Below the pieces are notes generated by a model. The model worked only from the letters and a program-made list of their open reading frames with translations. It made no database searches and had not been told where the DNA came from. From the NCBI RefSeq assembly GCF_040581485.1, contig NC_090131.1:11284001-11348000 (forward strand): a stretch of 64,000 nucleotides of DNA, read 5' to 3'. Positions within the stretch are counted from its first letter, which is position 1. Each line of letters begins with the position of its first letter. This stretch comes from Linepithema humile. Lineage: Eukaryota; Arthropoda; Insecta; Hymenoptera; Formicidae. The translations under genes were made by a program, and so were the position numbers. Below are positions 10,001 to 21,617 of the stretch, piece after piece.

Positions 10001-12007
10001 GCCCCGGCAACGTTTCAAAGATTAATGAATACTATTCTGGCGGGCATACAAGGAATACGGTGTCTGGTCTATTTAGACGACATCGTGATATACGGCGCTA
10101 GTTTAGAAGACCTCAACCGGCGACTATTAGAAGTATTACAAAAAATACGCGACAATAATCTGAAATGACAGCCGGACAAGTGTGAATTTCTTAGAAAAGA
10201 AGTGGCATATTTAGGACACATAATTACCGAACACGGAATTATGCCTGACCCTGGAAAAATCCAGGCAGTAAAGAATTTCCCTACGCCAAAACGAGTCAAG
10301 GATGTGCAATCATTCATAGGACTGGCGGGCTATTATAGACGATTTATCGAAAATTTTTCGAAAATAGTCAAACCACTCACGAAATTGATTAGAAAGGGAG
10401 TAAAATTCGAGTGGACACAAGAGCAGCAAGGAGCTTTTGACAATCTAAAGGAGAAATTAATTACCGCTCCCGTCTTGCAGTATCCAAATTTTAACGATGA
10501 ATTTATACTGACTACCGACGCATCGGATTTCGCGATAGGAGGTATCTTGTCACAAGGAGTGATAGGACAAGACCGACCAATAGCTTATGCTAGTAGAATT
10601 CTTTCTCGTGCAGAACAAAATTATAACACGACGGAAAAAGAATTACTCGCGATTGTGTGGGCGGTCAAACATTTTCGACCGTACCTATACGGGACCAAAT
10701 TTAAAATTGTCACCGACCATAAACCGCTAATTTGGTTGTTTAACGTGACAGATCCAGGATCTCGTCTAATTAGATGGAGACTGAAATTGGAAGAGTACGA
10801 CTATGAAATCGTACACAAAGCCGGAAAGTACAATACAAATGCTGACGCACTAAGTCGCAACGTCGCTCACGATATACATATAATCGACAAGGAGAAAGAG
10901 AGTGACGAAGAGGAAGAAGAAAGAAATAGCGAAAAAGAGATAAAAAGGTACATGGAGGAAGAGAAACAGCAAATATTGTATGAGTATCATGATGCACCGA
11001 TAGGCGGGCATCAAGGCGTGCAACGCACCATAAATCGAATCCGTTTGACTCACAATTGGAGAGGGTTAACAAAAGACGTAGAACGATACATTGCCAAATG
11101 CGAGCATTGCCAAAAGAATAAATTAAAACGGCGAAGTAAAGCGCCAATGATTATTACCGATACTCCGGATAGGCCATTCGAAAAATGCACACTAGATATA
11201 GTAGGACCGTTAACCGTAACTCTAACCGGAAACAAATACGTACTAACATTCCAAGATCATTTCACGAAACTGAGCAAGGCAATGCCCATCGAAAATCAGG
11301 AAGCTGGTACAGTAGCGAAGGCATTCGTTACAAAAATAATTTTGGAATACGGAGTGCCTGATAAAATTCTCACCGACCAAGGAACGAATTTTATGAGCGA
11401 AGTGTTTAAGAGCACTTGCAAACTGTTAAAAATTGAGAAGATTCGTACAAGCGCGTACCACCCGGAAAGTAACGGCGCGCTCGAAAGATCGCACAGGACA
11501 CTAGCAGAGTACTTGCGACACTACATAAACGGAGATCAGACCGATTGGGACGAATGGCTGCCCTACGCGATGTTCACATACAATACTACACCACATACAG
11601 CGACAGGCTATACGCCATTTGAACTGTTGTACGGACACCAGGTTACGCTCCCTACGGCCCTGACATGTCCTCCGAAATTAACGTATACGTATGATGACTA
11701 CGTATCCGAGTTCAAAGAAAGATTGCGCGCAGCACACCAGGTAGCGAAAGCGAACATGCAAGAGGAGAAAGCAAAATCAAAAGAATGCTACGACAAAAAG
11801 GCTAATATAAGCACGTTTAGAGCAGGCGACAAGGTATTGCTATACGATGAAACACTGCGCCGTGGACGCTCTAAGAAATTAGAATCTTTATGGAGAGGAC
11901 CGCATATAATAATTAAACAAAATTCCGACGTGAATTACACTATAAAAGCGGGGAGGAAAAGCATGGTCGTTCATGCGAATCGTTTAAAATTATTTGTGGA
12001 ACAATAA
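7016..12007 (+). pseudogene. Errantivirus gag-pol, one frame interrupted by an in-frame TGA
   Basis: Gag and pol share a single frame. Residues about 270-440 form a Ty3-type capsid. Two CX2CX4HX4C zinc knuckles begin near residues 468 and 507. The protease active site DTGA starts at residue 608. Reverse transcriptase has LDLASGYHQIPM and YLDD at 1019-1022. A TGA at 10166-10168 stops the frame just after the RT palm. The same frame reopens and runs to 12007 with the RT thumb, RNase H (TDASDFAIGG, then TDHKPL), an integrase zinc region, an integrase core with LDIVGP, TDQGTNF and the NGALERSHR Glu, and a GPY/F-like end (WRGPHIII). Having no frameshift between gag and pol is somewhat unusual. The TGA inside RT most likely inactivates this copy. 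Confidence 0.9.
10166..10168 (+). other. In-frame TGA stop inside RT
   Basis: The codon after residue 1050 of gag-pol. Frame and homology continue on both sides, so it is a nonsense change rather than a domain boundary. Confidence 0.9.
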
Positions 12008-12011
12008 ACAC

Positions 12012-12332
12012 TTACCTCTTCGCCTCTCCTTGCTTCTCCATGCACTTTATCATATGCGCCACCGGCACGCCAAACCGGAAAAACCCCCGGAGAAAACTTG
12101 GGGGCAACTCTCCCTCGAACTTCGCCGTCACGTCTATTAAATCCTTGCGAAGCGGGAAAGGCTTCCGCGGTAGACGGAGGCGAAACACGCGCCGCGTTCC
12201 CGCGATCGTATCAGACTCAACGAGGAAGGTCTCATTCATTGTCGCGAATCGAAACAGTACTAAACTACGCGCCACTCGCTCTATAACGACCCACCGGTAA
12301 AAAAAAAAAAAAAAAAAAAAAAAAATGCTCAT
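12012..12332 (-). CDS. Antisense reading frame between pol and env, unknown
   Basis: A minus-strand frame that ends 4 bp from the pol stop, tail to tail. Its first codons are a poly-T run. The first convincing Met is at 12237-12239, giving 75 residues (starting MNETFLVESDTIAG). I do not recognise the product. The plus strand here ends in a run of about 27 A (12299-12325), so the segment could instead be a small retroposed insertion with a poly(A) tail. Coding status is uncertain. Confidence 0.3.
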   Translation of the reverse strand: MSIFFFFFFFFYRWVVIERVARSLVLFRFATMNETFLVESDTIAGTRRVFRLRLPRKPFPLRKDLIDVTAKFEGELPPSFLRGFFRFGVPVAHMIKCMEKQGEAKR

Positions 12333-12427
12333 TCATATCCAATGTAACTTTATAACCACCTGATAACAGGTATCTAATTCTCCGGGAAGCGCTTGCGACG
12401 CAACCTGAGACAAACCTACCCGTCACC

Positions 12428-14112
12428 GTGGACCGATTCCAGCAAGAGCCTGGGTTATATTTCGAGGAGATTGGAGACCTGAACATTATAGACTCTACCT
12501 GGAAACTAGTAATCAAACTCGAAATATCGTCGTTAGGTCAGCGTCATGAGCATATCAGAGAATGGGTCGAGCGAGCCGAAAGCGCGAGGGACACGATACA
12601 TCCGAATCGTCCAGAGAAAAGCAAATTCGCGAATCTGTTAGAATTAATAAAGAAAGATGAAGTTAGATTAGCTGCACTAATAGACAGATTAAACAGTATC
12701 TATAAGGATTCATCAAATAGAAAGCGCGGACTGATTAACGGAATAGGTTCGCTAGCTAAATCGTTATTCGGCACTATGGACGCCGACGATGAAAAACAAA
12801 TAAACGAACAACTGATGCTAATACAAAGTAACCAGAAGACGCTTACACACGTAACGCATAACCAATTAAAAGTATTAAATACTACAATAGCGCATATCAG
12901 TGATTTAGAAGAAACCATCGAACAGAATAACGAAAGATTATACGATCTAGATAAGCGTATCTACAGCGGAACATTGTTAATTATCAAAAGCGAAGAAATA
13001 AACGAATATTATACTATTATTAATAAAATGTTAACCGATTAACAACGTGACGTACAGAACGTATATGACTACTTGTCCTACGCTACACACGGAATTATAC
13101 ACCCTAGGTTAGTTCCGGTAGAGCAAATTTTTAGTGAATTGCGAACGATAACGCCACACTTGCCTCAAGGGACGCACTTCCCCTTTGCCCTCGAAAATAG
13201 TGGATGGCCGTCACTAGAGAAATTGACCACTGTTAACGCATATTATGCGAACGACACTGTGTACACTATATTAAAATTTCCACTTGTATCTTATCCTAAA
13301 TATAAGTTAATAAAGATAATTCCTCTACCTGTCCATAACCATGGCGAACTATTTACCTTTACGGAAATAAACCAACATGTAATTGCCGTTAATCTGGAAT
13401 TACCCTCCTATGTAACCATGACGGTAGAAAATTTAAGTGTGTAAAAATCGTAAATCAGTATATTTGTAAACCAGACAGTCCAGTATACTCTATAAATCCG
13501 AGAGCACTCTGTGAAGTATAGTTGTACGCGGGACTAGCGAAAGAAAATGCGTGCGACGTTAGATATATTAAATCTAACCAAACGATTTGGATAGCTCTAA
13601 GCAAAGAAAATTCATGGCTGTATTCGACTAATAAAGAACAGGAAATAATTATACAGTGCAAAAATAAAAGGAATATGCGAATCAAAATCGAACGCACCGG
13701 TAAAATTACATTAGTAAATAATTGTAAAATAATTACGACGGACATGACCATCAGGACTTTAACGTCAACAAGCGACACTAGCATTCAAGCCTTTTTGCCG
13801 AAATTTAATTTAACTCTAATAAAAGAGACGGTCATAAATAAGCCAGAGGAGGCAATCAGACCAATAAAATTAATGAAAATCATCCAGAGCCCTAAGGAAC
13901 TCATGGATTTAGGAAGAGAAATAAAAGAAATTAACAAGGAATTAGAAGAAAGTAATGTTGTGCAATTTAAAAAGCCAATATTTATTTATCCTATGGTCAC
14001 TAGTTCTGTAGCCATCGTAGTTATTGTGTTAACCCTATTAATAGGAATGGTAATTGTTCTAGCGAAAAGAAAAAGGGAAACTCGAGAACTCTCGCAACCC
14101 CGGAATGCGTAA
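12428..14112 (+). pseudogene. Errantivirus env (F-type fusion protein), broken
   Basis: Three open blocks form one damaged env. 12428-13042 contains a basic RKRG furin-type site followed by LINGIGSLAKSLFGT, the classic insect errantivirus/baculovirus F fusion-peptide region, and heptad-rich sequence. 13073-13444 is in the same frame after a TAA at 13040-13042. The frame then shifts near 13441, a TAG lies at 13519-13521, and 13522-14112 carries the C-terminal part with a hydrophobic membrane anchor (near VAIVVIVLTLLIGMVIVL) and a basic tail. The signal-peptide region is not visible; env of this family is usually made from a spliced mRNA. Not functional as it stands. Confidence 0.85.
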
Positions 14113-14208
14113 AATTGTAAATCATTATAACATGCACTACTCAGGTTACTACTGAGACAACTGCACTAAACAAACGAAAACTTCGTACCTCCGTTTCCTT
14201 CTTTTAAC

Positions 14209-14218
14209 GGGGGAGGGA
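14209..14218 (+). other. Polypurine tract of the provirus
   Basis: GGGGGAGGGA directly abuts the 3' LTR, as expected for plus-strand priming. Confidence 0.85.
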
Positions 14219-14760
14219 TGTTGTGTGTCGAAAGACCACAACGTAATAATTATAGGTTAATTAGGCAATAACAATAATAAACATTTAGAAGGCCATTAAT
14301 CGAGGCCACTTCTCGAGAATCCTGTGACAAAAGTTATTTAATTATTAAACAATTAGGCGCTGACGCGAGCACTCGTTCTTAGAAGCCCGAGTGTCACTTG
14401 CGTCTAAAGTAGGTTAAACAGATCAGCATTTTGGTAACACAATGGATCGATATAGTTCAAGTCTCATTGTGTTCCGAATACTGATCCGTATAAATTAAGG
14501 CGGCACACAAGGCGCCGCGGGTTTTTATCAGCAAAGTTCCGGACGAAGCACGACACGTCGCGTACACGCGTAACCACGGTAGTACGGTCGCCGAATAAGT
14601 GAGGTGACAAGTGTAATAAGAAGATACCAAATAAAAGCTATTCTATATATATTCAGAAGTGCTTAATTATTCTAAACTCTCCGAGCCAAAGCCCCCTTGA
14701 CCAGCACGGCGAATCCCGAATCTATACGCAGCGCCTACCGCCACCATAGTAAGCGCAACA
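14219..14760 (+). mobile_element. 3' LTR of errantivirus-like provirus
   Basis: 542 bp, pairs with 6032-6573 (one difference seen). Followed by the target duplicate AAAG at 14761-14764. Confidence 0.95.
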
Positions 14761-15590
14761 AAAGGCTAAAGTTTTTAATTCACAACAAAATAAGTGACAA
14801 TAATTTAACAGGGGCCAATTTTAATAATGATTTTGATAATAATGACTTTAAGACTTTTCTAACTATTTCTTACATTTCATCGATATATAGAGATTTTAAC
14901 TTTATTGCCAGAAGCTTCAATCTTAAATTAGCCTGCTCAATCCCAAACAATCTAACACATTTTATAAAAACAGGCAAAGATAATTTAAACAAACTTTCCC
15001 ATTGTCAAGTTGTGTATATGATTCCGTGTCGAGATTGTGATAAGACTTACGTGGGACAGACTAAAAGACAGCTCAATACTAGAATTAAAGAACACAATAA
15101 CGACATTAATAAAAAGAGCTGTTCCCCTTTTGTTATCTCTAAACATAGGATTGATTCCTCCCACGATTTCGACTGGGGTAATGTAAAGATTTTGGACGGG
15201 GATGGCTTCGTATAGCAAAAGAATGATATCTGAAATGGTTTTTATAAAAAGACAAAATGCAGATCTGAACAATCAAAATGACACTGAAAATTTACCGGAT
15301 GCTTATCTCCCCATTATTAATTTATTTTCTCCTCTATAAATGTATTGTTTTCCCTTTCCTATACTAATTCGTTCATCCCCTCTATTTCACCATATGTTCC
15401 CTTCCATATCCTTCCAACTCCTTGTTTTTCCTTCCCCCCTCTTCCACTCTTTTCTATCATCACTCGGAATTTCTTTACTTAATTTTGATCATTAAGATCT
15501 CAACTATCATACAGTTTAAGTCTAACATTTCTCTTCTACCTCGCTCCTTCTGCGTGGATGAGCTTACGTTCTACATGTGTTTTATTACAA
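14761..15590 (+). pseudogene. Penelope-like element 1, GIY-YIG part and 3' UTR
   Basis: Continues the PLE frame cut at 6031. Encodes the linker (LKFLIHNKISDNN) and a GIY-YIG endonuclease (VVYMIPCRDCDKTYVGQTKR). A frameshift near 15213 follows ILDG; the downstream end NQNDTENLPDAYLPIIN reads in another frame. 15340-15590 is a CT-rich 3' untranslated tail. The tail is cut at 15590 by the EnSpm-like element and resumes at 35569. Confidence 0.85.
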
Positions 15591-15894
15591 CCCAGCAAAC
15601 GCAGCGATATAATATATATATATCTCAGATTCATAACATTAAATATCATAAAGTAACCAGTTACATAGTAAGTAACACACATGTATGTTACATGTATTTC
15701 TGAATGTCAGTAACAAAAGCATTTCTCTGATATATCAGAGATATGTATCACTATACTTTAAATATTATATTTATGATATATAATTGTGCCATTATATATC
15801 ACATAACAGATACATTTCAGATATAGAACGTTAGGTAACATACATTTCAAATGCATAACATATATGTTTTAAATGCGTAAAATCCGTATTCGAC

Positions 15895-16030
15895 TAATTA
15901 AAAAATTCAGATTAAAGATTGAAATTTAAAAAATTTGACCAAACAAGACAAAGAAATTTTAGCTACTTAAGTTAAGTACTTTTTTATCTTGTTTGGTCAA
16001 ATTTCAATCTTCAATCTTCAATCTTTAATG
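15895..16030. repeat. Inverted repeat in EnSpm left end
   Basis: AAGATTGAAATTT and TTTGACCAAACAAGA near 15920-15955 recur as complements near 15985-16020, forming an imperfect hairpin. Similar stem-loops often lie just inside CACTA ends. Confidence 0.5.
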
Positions 16031-16296
16031 AATACAAAAGGGATTTAATTAATAGGATAATGAAAAGATGAGGATTATTTAATAGGCTTAAATCTTTTGA
16101 GTTTGAGAAATTAATAATACATTTATATATTTAACTTACATAACTTTCTAACATCTCTTTATGTGGTCATTTAAAACTTTCTCTATATTTCCAATAGTTG
16201 TTTTTTAACAAAAAATAAAACAAATAATAAGAAAATGAAATTTTTGTAAACTCTATAGCAGATAGCATGTTCATCTAATAGCGTTTTCGATTTATT

Positions 16297-16362
16297 AACT
16301 CGACCCGACTCCTGACTCTAAAGGTGTAGAACTTTTAGAGTCAGGGGTCGGTTCGAGTTAAC
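16297..16362. repeat. Short inverted repeat
   Basis: AACTCGACCCGACTCCTGAC pairs with GTCAGGGGTCGGTTCGAGTT across a short loop, giving an almost perfect 24-bp stem. Confidence 0.7.
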
Positions 16363-16439
16363 AAATAAAAAACGCAATAACTTTCTTTATATCTCTAATC
16401 GTTGTTTTTTAACAAAAAAATAATGAGAATATAAAATTT

Positions 16440-17441
16440 TTATATTTCTATAGCTCAGGCTGCATCTTATTTTTAAATGATACATCTGTTCGAAAAGAGC
16501 ATTTTAACTCTGGAAAAACAACTCTATTTTCAATAAATTCACCTTTGCATACACATTTTGTACAGCCAAAGTATCCTGTATAATTTTTTATGCCAGCAAT
16601 AAAAGCTCTTGCTGGTGCATCGCACACAAAGGCATTTATTTTTACAGAAATAAGTTTTTCATCGACATATATTCCACATTGATTCTTTATATGCAACATA
16701 TCTGTAACTAATGGCTGTAAAAAATATTTACATCTTCTGGTTTTCTTGTACCATAATAAATTCCAATTGGGTATGGCTCTGTGTATAAGGCGTTGTCCAC
16801 TATAGCAGCTAAAAGAGGTCAAAATTGTCTAGAAGAATTTTTGGATATAGGCAATCCATCTGTAGTAAAATTTTAAAAAATTTCTTGTGGCAAATTGACA
16901 TAATGTTTATATATAGAAATTCTGATACCTTTTTCTAAATCAAAATGTATATATTTGCCTTGTTGAAAAATATGCATGATATTCGATTGTACATTTCGTG
17001 GTGTTTTCATTAAGGATCTTACATCTTTTGGCAAATTTTTGTGTTCATGTTTTCTCAAAATTTGTAGAAGATCATTTGCTGCTGCATGACTTATATTATA
17101 TTTTAAAATCCATGAACGTAAATCATATGTGATATTATTTGTTGAAATTTGTTGTATTTTTACACCAAAATTTTTGTTTTTAATGTGCATATCATTTACT
17201 GTTTCGAAATTACTGTTATCATTTTCATATGTCGTATCTTTATTACTCTTACTTTCATATTCAGTTTCACTATTATTATTTTTAGGATTAGACATGAAAG
17301 CAGCATTATCAAAATTCGTATTTACATTTATATTTATATTCATATTTACATTTGACTGAGTAAATCCACATATGTGAGGTTAACAACACGTCTACGTTGC
17401 TGACGAGCTGATAAATTACAGAAATCTTTCCTTTTCGACAT
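16440..17441 (-). pseudogene. EnSpm TNP2-like transposase, N-terminal half, broken
   Basis: Starts near ATG 17439-17441 (MSKRKDFCNLSARQQRRR), shifts frame near 17350, then reads an Asn-rich segment and LRSWILKYNISHAAANDLL (17343-16873). After a further break comes a DGLPISKNSSRQFWPLL-like stretch and FVCDAPARAFIAGIKNYTGY with FGCTKCVCKGEF and FPELKCSFRTDVSF (16822-16448). This is the typical N-terminal organisation of animal EnSpm transposases. The C-terminal half is absent. Confidence 0.75.
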
Positions 17442-18124
17442 TTTGTTATGCACTTCGAAACTATATATTACTTAATTAGATATGATAATACATAAGATAA
17501 TACATAAGGTAATATATTTTACCTTATTTATAGATTTTAGATCAACTATGTTGTGTTTTTTGAATGCATCCAAAGACTGACTATGAGTATCTCGTCAGTG
17601 CTTACATACCTATACATATATCAGTTATTGATGCGATACATATCGTTTCACAGATAATGATACGTATCAGATAGTAGTACAATTATGTATCATTTATATA
17701 CTATTTTGATAATATGGGCGTATTGCCCAAAGGATGTGTTCGACTTGGTTAAAGATTATGAAGACCAATTTTGTTAGAAAATATAATTTATTTTCCTTGT
17801 CAGAGAAATGAGTATACAGGGTGTCTCAATAACTATTAGCACCTTAATATCTTCGAATCTATAAGGTTTAGAGAAAAATGTATATAAACCAAATGTATAT
17901 ATAACCAAAATTGCACGGTACAAAGGGGGCTATCATATGACGATAATAATTTTTGTCCAGGTGGAGGCGCTTCGGAGATTTCAAGGTCAACTTCGTGTTT
18001 ATAAATGAAATGATATGTTTTTTTTTTACATAATATGATTTCTCTAATTATTCTGCATATAAAAGTATTAAGGTAAAGGTATCGAAAAATCAATAAGTTA
18101 CGAGATATTTTACACTTTATTCTA

Positions 18125-18400
18125 AAATGAGCCGGGCATGCAAAATACGGAATACGCTATTCCGATTAACATCACATTCTTGTTCAATTTGTCGCACATT
18201 AATATTAGTGTATATGTATGTATGAGGATTTCGAGCCACCATTGCGAGGACCATGATTTCATTCCCTTCATGAGTTATTCGCTTTTTATGTTCATTTTTA
18301 CGGGTATCTAAGCTACTAGTTTATCTAAGTTTATCGTACACATTTTTAAATGTTTGACGCGCAGGCTGAGTGCGATTAAAATATCGTTTAGCAAACTTAA
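18125..18400 (-). pseudogene. Inverted duplicate of the transposase 5' region
   Basis: Reverse complement matches 18655-18920, including RITH, MVLAMVARNP and VRQIEQECDVNRNSVFRIL coding stretches. It lies head to head with the main transposase. Confidence 0.75.
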
Positions 18401-18581
18401 ACAACGTTTTCAAAAGATGTTCGAAATGATGGCCAACTTGTTGATTTTAACTTGTTGATGTCACCTTGTTCTTTGAATGGATACATCATACTTCAATAAA
18501 AACAAACACTTTTTGCAGGACATCATAATAAGTTCATAGACATAGATAGTTTAGTATTGATAGATCAGTTAATCGTGCAAG

Positions 18582-19697
18582 ATGTATTCATTTGAAGAAC
18601 AAATTGACATGATCGTCATTTACTGTCAATGTCAAAAAAATTCATTGCGAGCAAAAAATTTATACGCTGAACGATATCCTAATCGCACTCAGCCTGCGCG
18701 TCAAACATTTAAAAATGTGTACGATAAACTTAGACAAACCGGTAGCTTTGATACCCGTAAAAATAAACGTGAAAAACGAATAACTCATAAAGGTTAATGA
18801 AATCATGGTCCTCCCAATGGTGGCTCGAAATCCTCGTATTAGTGTGCGACAAATTGAACGAAAATGTGATGTTAATCGAAATAGCGTATTCCGTATTTTG
18901 CATTGTCACAAATTTCATCCATACCATCTCTGTTTTTACCAAAGATTGCATGGAATGGACTTTGTGAGTCGTGTTAGATTTTGTCAATGGGCTCAACATT
19001 AGCTTCGAAACAATGACTCATTTTTTGATACCGTGTTATTTACTGATGAGGCAACATTTACTAATCACGGGAATGTTAATTTACATAATATGCATTTCTG
19101 GGCAGTGGAAAATCCTCATTGGTTGCGGCAGGTCGAACACCAGAGACAATGGTCTTTGAATGTATGGTGCGGTATCATAGGTAAAAAATTATGCGCTGAC
19201 GCTTGCAGTTAGTTACTGTGATCTTATAACGTTGATTTTAATCTTTTTACTTATTATTGATAGGTAACACAATTATTGGTCCTCATTTTATCGACGGACA
19301 TCTAAATGGCAACGGCTACGCTAATTTTCTTGAGCATGACTTGGGTCCTTTGTTAGAAAACTTGCCTATAGCCACACGACAAATAATGTTGTACCAGCAC
19401 GATGGATGCCCGGCTCATTTCTCATTGGTTGCGAGAGACAAACTCAATAAAAAATTTGCAAATCGCTGGATTGGACGTGAGGGTCCTGTAGTATGGCCAG
19501 CTCGTTCACCAGACTTGACACCACTGGATTTTTTTTTATGGGGAACCCTGAAGGACATGGTCTATAAAGATGAACCAACTACATCTCAAGACATGCAACA
19601 ACGAATTATTAGAGCCTGTGCGTTAATAATTCCCGATGCTATTAAAAGAGCAAACCAGTCAATAATCAGAAGAATGCAGTGTTGCATTGATATTTAA
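18582..19697 (+). pseudogene. Mariner-family transposase, frameshifted
   Basis: Starts MYSFEEQIDMIVIYCQCQKN with a first helix-turn-helix region. A stop at 18795-18797 and a frame change follow; then VRQIERKCDVNRNSVFRIL (second HTH), the first catalytic Asp in LFTDEATF near 19030, the second in LYQHDGCPAHF and SPDLTPLDFFLWG. From the second Asp to the SPD and LD residues there are 36 and 41 residues, so a DD41D-type assignment is possible. A GT...AG segment at about 19172-19262 separates the two halves and may be a small intron. Not functional as read. Confidence 0.75.
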
Positions 19698-19729
19698 TGG
19701 CTATCATTTCGAACATTTTTTATAAACGT

Positions 19730-20885
19730 TGTAACACGCACAAAGTACGCACTTCGTGCGTGTTACTAGGCACATTGTGCACCGGGCCGCGTACCGTGCC
19801 GCACCCGAGCCGCCGCACCGCACACCGCAGATCGAGCCGCCGATCCGGCTACCGAGTGGGGCGCGGTGGTATAAAAGGCCGTCACTCCGGGCAATCGACA
19901 CCATTCCCGGTCTGCTGTGAGCACGCAGCAGACGTTCCTCGCTGGACTCAGGGCGCACTCTGACCCGGCATTTCCTAGCTTGCTGTGAGCTCGCAGCAAG
20001 CACTCCGAATTGGAATCAGGGCGCACTCTGATTCAGCACTTTCGAACACCGTCTGCTGTGTGCACGCAGCGGACACTCCGAGCCGGACTCAGGGCGCTCT
20101 CTGACCCGGCCCTACCACCTGGTCCCGATCTTCGCCCCGCACCGTTCCGACCATCCCTTTACGCGTCATCCGCGACAGCGAACTTTGAGTCTCGGGCATC
20201 CGTGCCCAACTCATTATTCTTTTTATCAGCGCCGCTTATTCTTGCTATTCACTTTTTCGTTATTACCAGCGCTGCTCATTTGTTAGCGACACCGCTTCTC
20301 TTTTCTTTTGTAACTTCTAGCGCCGCTTAACTCGTTTCTGTTGTAATCACCAGCACCGCTTATTCTTTAGTTATTACCAGCGCTGCTCATTTGTTAGCTC
20401 GTAGCGACACCGCTTCTCTTTTCTTTTGTAACTACTAGCGCCGCTTAACTCGTTTCTGTTGTAATCACCAGCACCGCTTATTCTTTAATTATTACCAGCG
20501 CTGCTCATTTGTTAGCTCGTAGCGACACCGCTTCTCTTTTCTTTTGTAACTACTAGCGCCGCTTAACTCGTTTCTGTTGTAATCACCAGCACCGCTTATT
20601 CTTTAATTATTACCAGCACCGCTGCTCTTTTCGCTGCAACCACCAGCGTCGCTCAACTTTTCGCATTGTAAACACTAGCGCCGCTTATTCCACGCTCTTG
20701 CGTTGCGCAGCTGTGGCTTACTTCCTTCTTGTAAATATGTAAATAATTGAGAACAGAATATATTTAGTCATTTCGACAATTACTGACTGGTTATTTGGAG
20801 TCTCACCCAACCGTATCTCCGAATCCTGGCACTGGCGAGTTTATCCGCGCTAGTCACTTGAGTCAGATAATCTCGCACCGTTACA
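19730..20885 (+). mobile_element. Solo LTR, family B (1156 bp)
   Basis: TGTAAC...GTTACA ends with the 4-bp duplication ACGT (19726-19729 and 20886-20889). TATAAAAGG lies near 19870. GC-rich downstream region with repeated CTGCTGTGAGCACGCAGCAG-type palindromes (about 19911-20105, three units), then three 118-bp tandem units (20285-20638). Related to 26053-26840. Confidence 0.85.
20285..20638 (+). repeat. Three 118-bp tandem repeats in solo LTR B
   Basis: The unit begins AGCGACACCGCTTCTC at 20285, 20403 and 20521, almost identical between copies. Confidence 0.9.
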
Positions 20886-21278
20886 ACGTTGTCACTTCAT
20901 TTCAGAATAAAGTGTAAAATATCTCGTAACTTATTGATTTTTCGATATCTTTACCTTAATACTTACCTTATTACTTTTATATGCAGAATAATTAGAGAAA
21001 TCATATTATGTAAAAAAAAACATATTCCATTTAAAAACACAAAGTTGACCTTGAAATCTTTGAAGCGCCTCCACCTGGACAAAAATTATTATCGTCATAC
21101 GATAGCCCCCTTTGTACCGTGCAATTTTGGTTATATACATTTTTCTCTAAACCTTATAAATTCGAAGATATTAAGGTGCTAATAGTTATTGAGACACCCT
21201 GTATACACGTGCAGTATTCTGTTTGAATTAATTGATTGCGCCAGAGGCGCTTCTCGGTATGTGTGTAAGACCGAGAAG

Positions 21279-21617
21279 TTAAAAGAAAAATTGACGGGCG
21301 CGGTAAGAAATTACCGGCCGCGTCTTTGTATATTGAACGGGTCCTAAAAAGGACGGTTCTATTGAATTGGCTCGTTGTAGCCCCTTTCCCGGTGTTGGAG
21401 GAACTCCGTTTGGAAAATGGTCTTCCGTCTGGAAGCTGCTCTCCGAGCAAGCTCTAGGCGGCGAAGTCTGGATGGCCACGGAACGAGTTTCCGGTGTGCT
21501 TGTAGCTGCAACCGTTTCGGCTCTCGGCGTAACAGAATGCTCTGTGTACCGAGGAGAGAGAGGTCTCCGAATTCGGATGTCGCCAGTAACGAGAGTGTTC
21601 CTTGGTGGCCGAGTCAA
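21279..21617 (-). CDS. Reading frame inside hairpin repeat copy C
   Basis: Third copy of the unknown frame, with TRPPR, PRAETVAA, CSESS, HFPNGVPPTPGK and the long C-terminal end SYRARQFFF as in copy A. Open over 112 codons; function unknown. Confidence 0.45.
   Translation of the reverse strand: MTRPPRNTLVTGDIRIRRPLSPRYTEHSVTPRAETVAATSTPETRSVAIQTSPPRACSESSFQTEDHFPNGVPPTPGKGLQRANSIEPSFLGPVQYTKTRPVISYRARQFFF

Larger units (their letters stand above)
6032..14760 (+). mobile_element. Errantivirus-like Ty3/gypsy provirus with env region
   Basis: Complete element: two 542-bp LTRs, primer-binding site, gag-pol, a pol-env spacer, a broken env and a polypurine tract, flanked by the 4-bp duplication AAAG (6028-6031 and 14761-14764). 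It is inserted inside Penelope-like element 1. Near-identical LTRs indicate a recent insertion. Even so, pol has an in-frame stop and env has two stops and a frameshift, so this copy is unlikely to be autonomous. Confidence 0.95.
17818..21201 (+). mobile_element. Mariner-family (DD41D-like) transposon with about 300-bp TIRs
   Basis: Ends CAGGGTGTCTCAATAACT and complement, TA on both sides (17816-17817 and 21202-21203). Inverted repeats extend about 300 bp (17818-18125 against 20895-21201). It contains a broken transposase, an inverted duplicate of that gene's 5' part (18125-18400) and a solo LTR (19730-20885). Confidence 0.9.

Noticed and set aside
7228..11235. Many minus-strand frames across the provirus
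   Set aside because: Shadows of gag-pol with no independent features.
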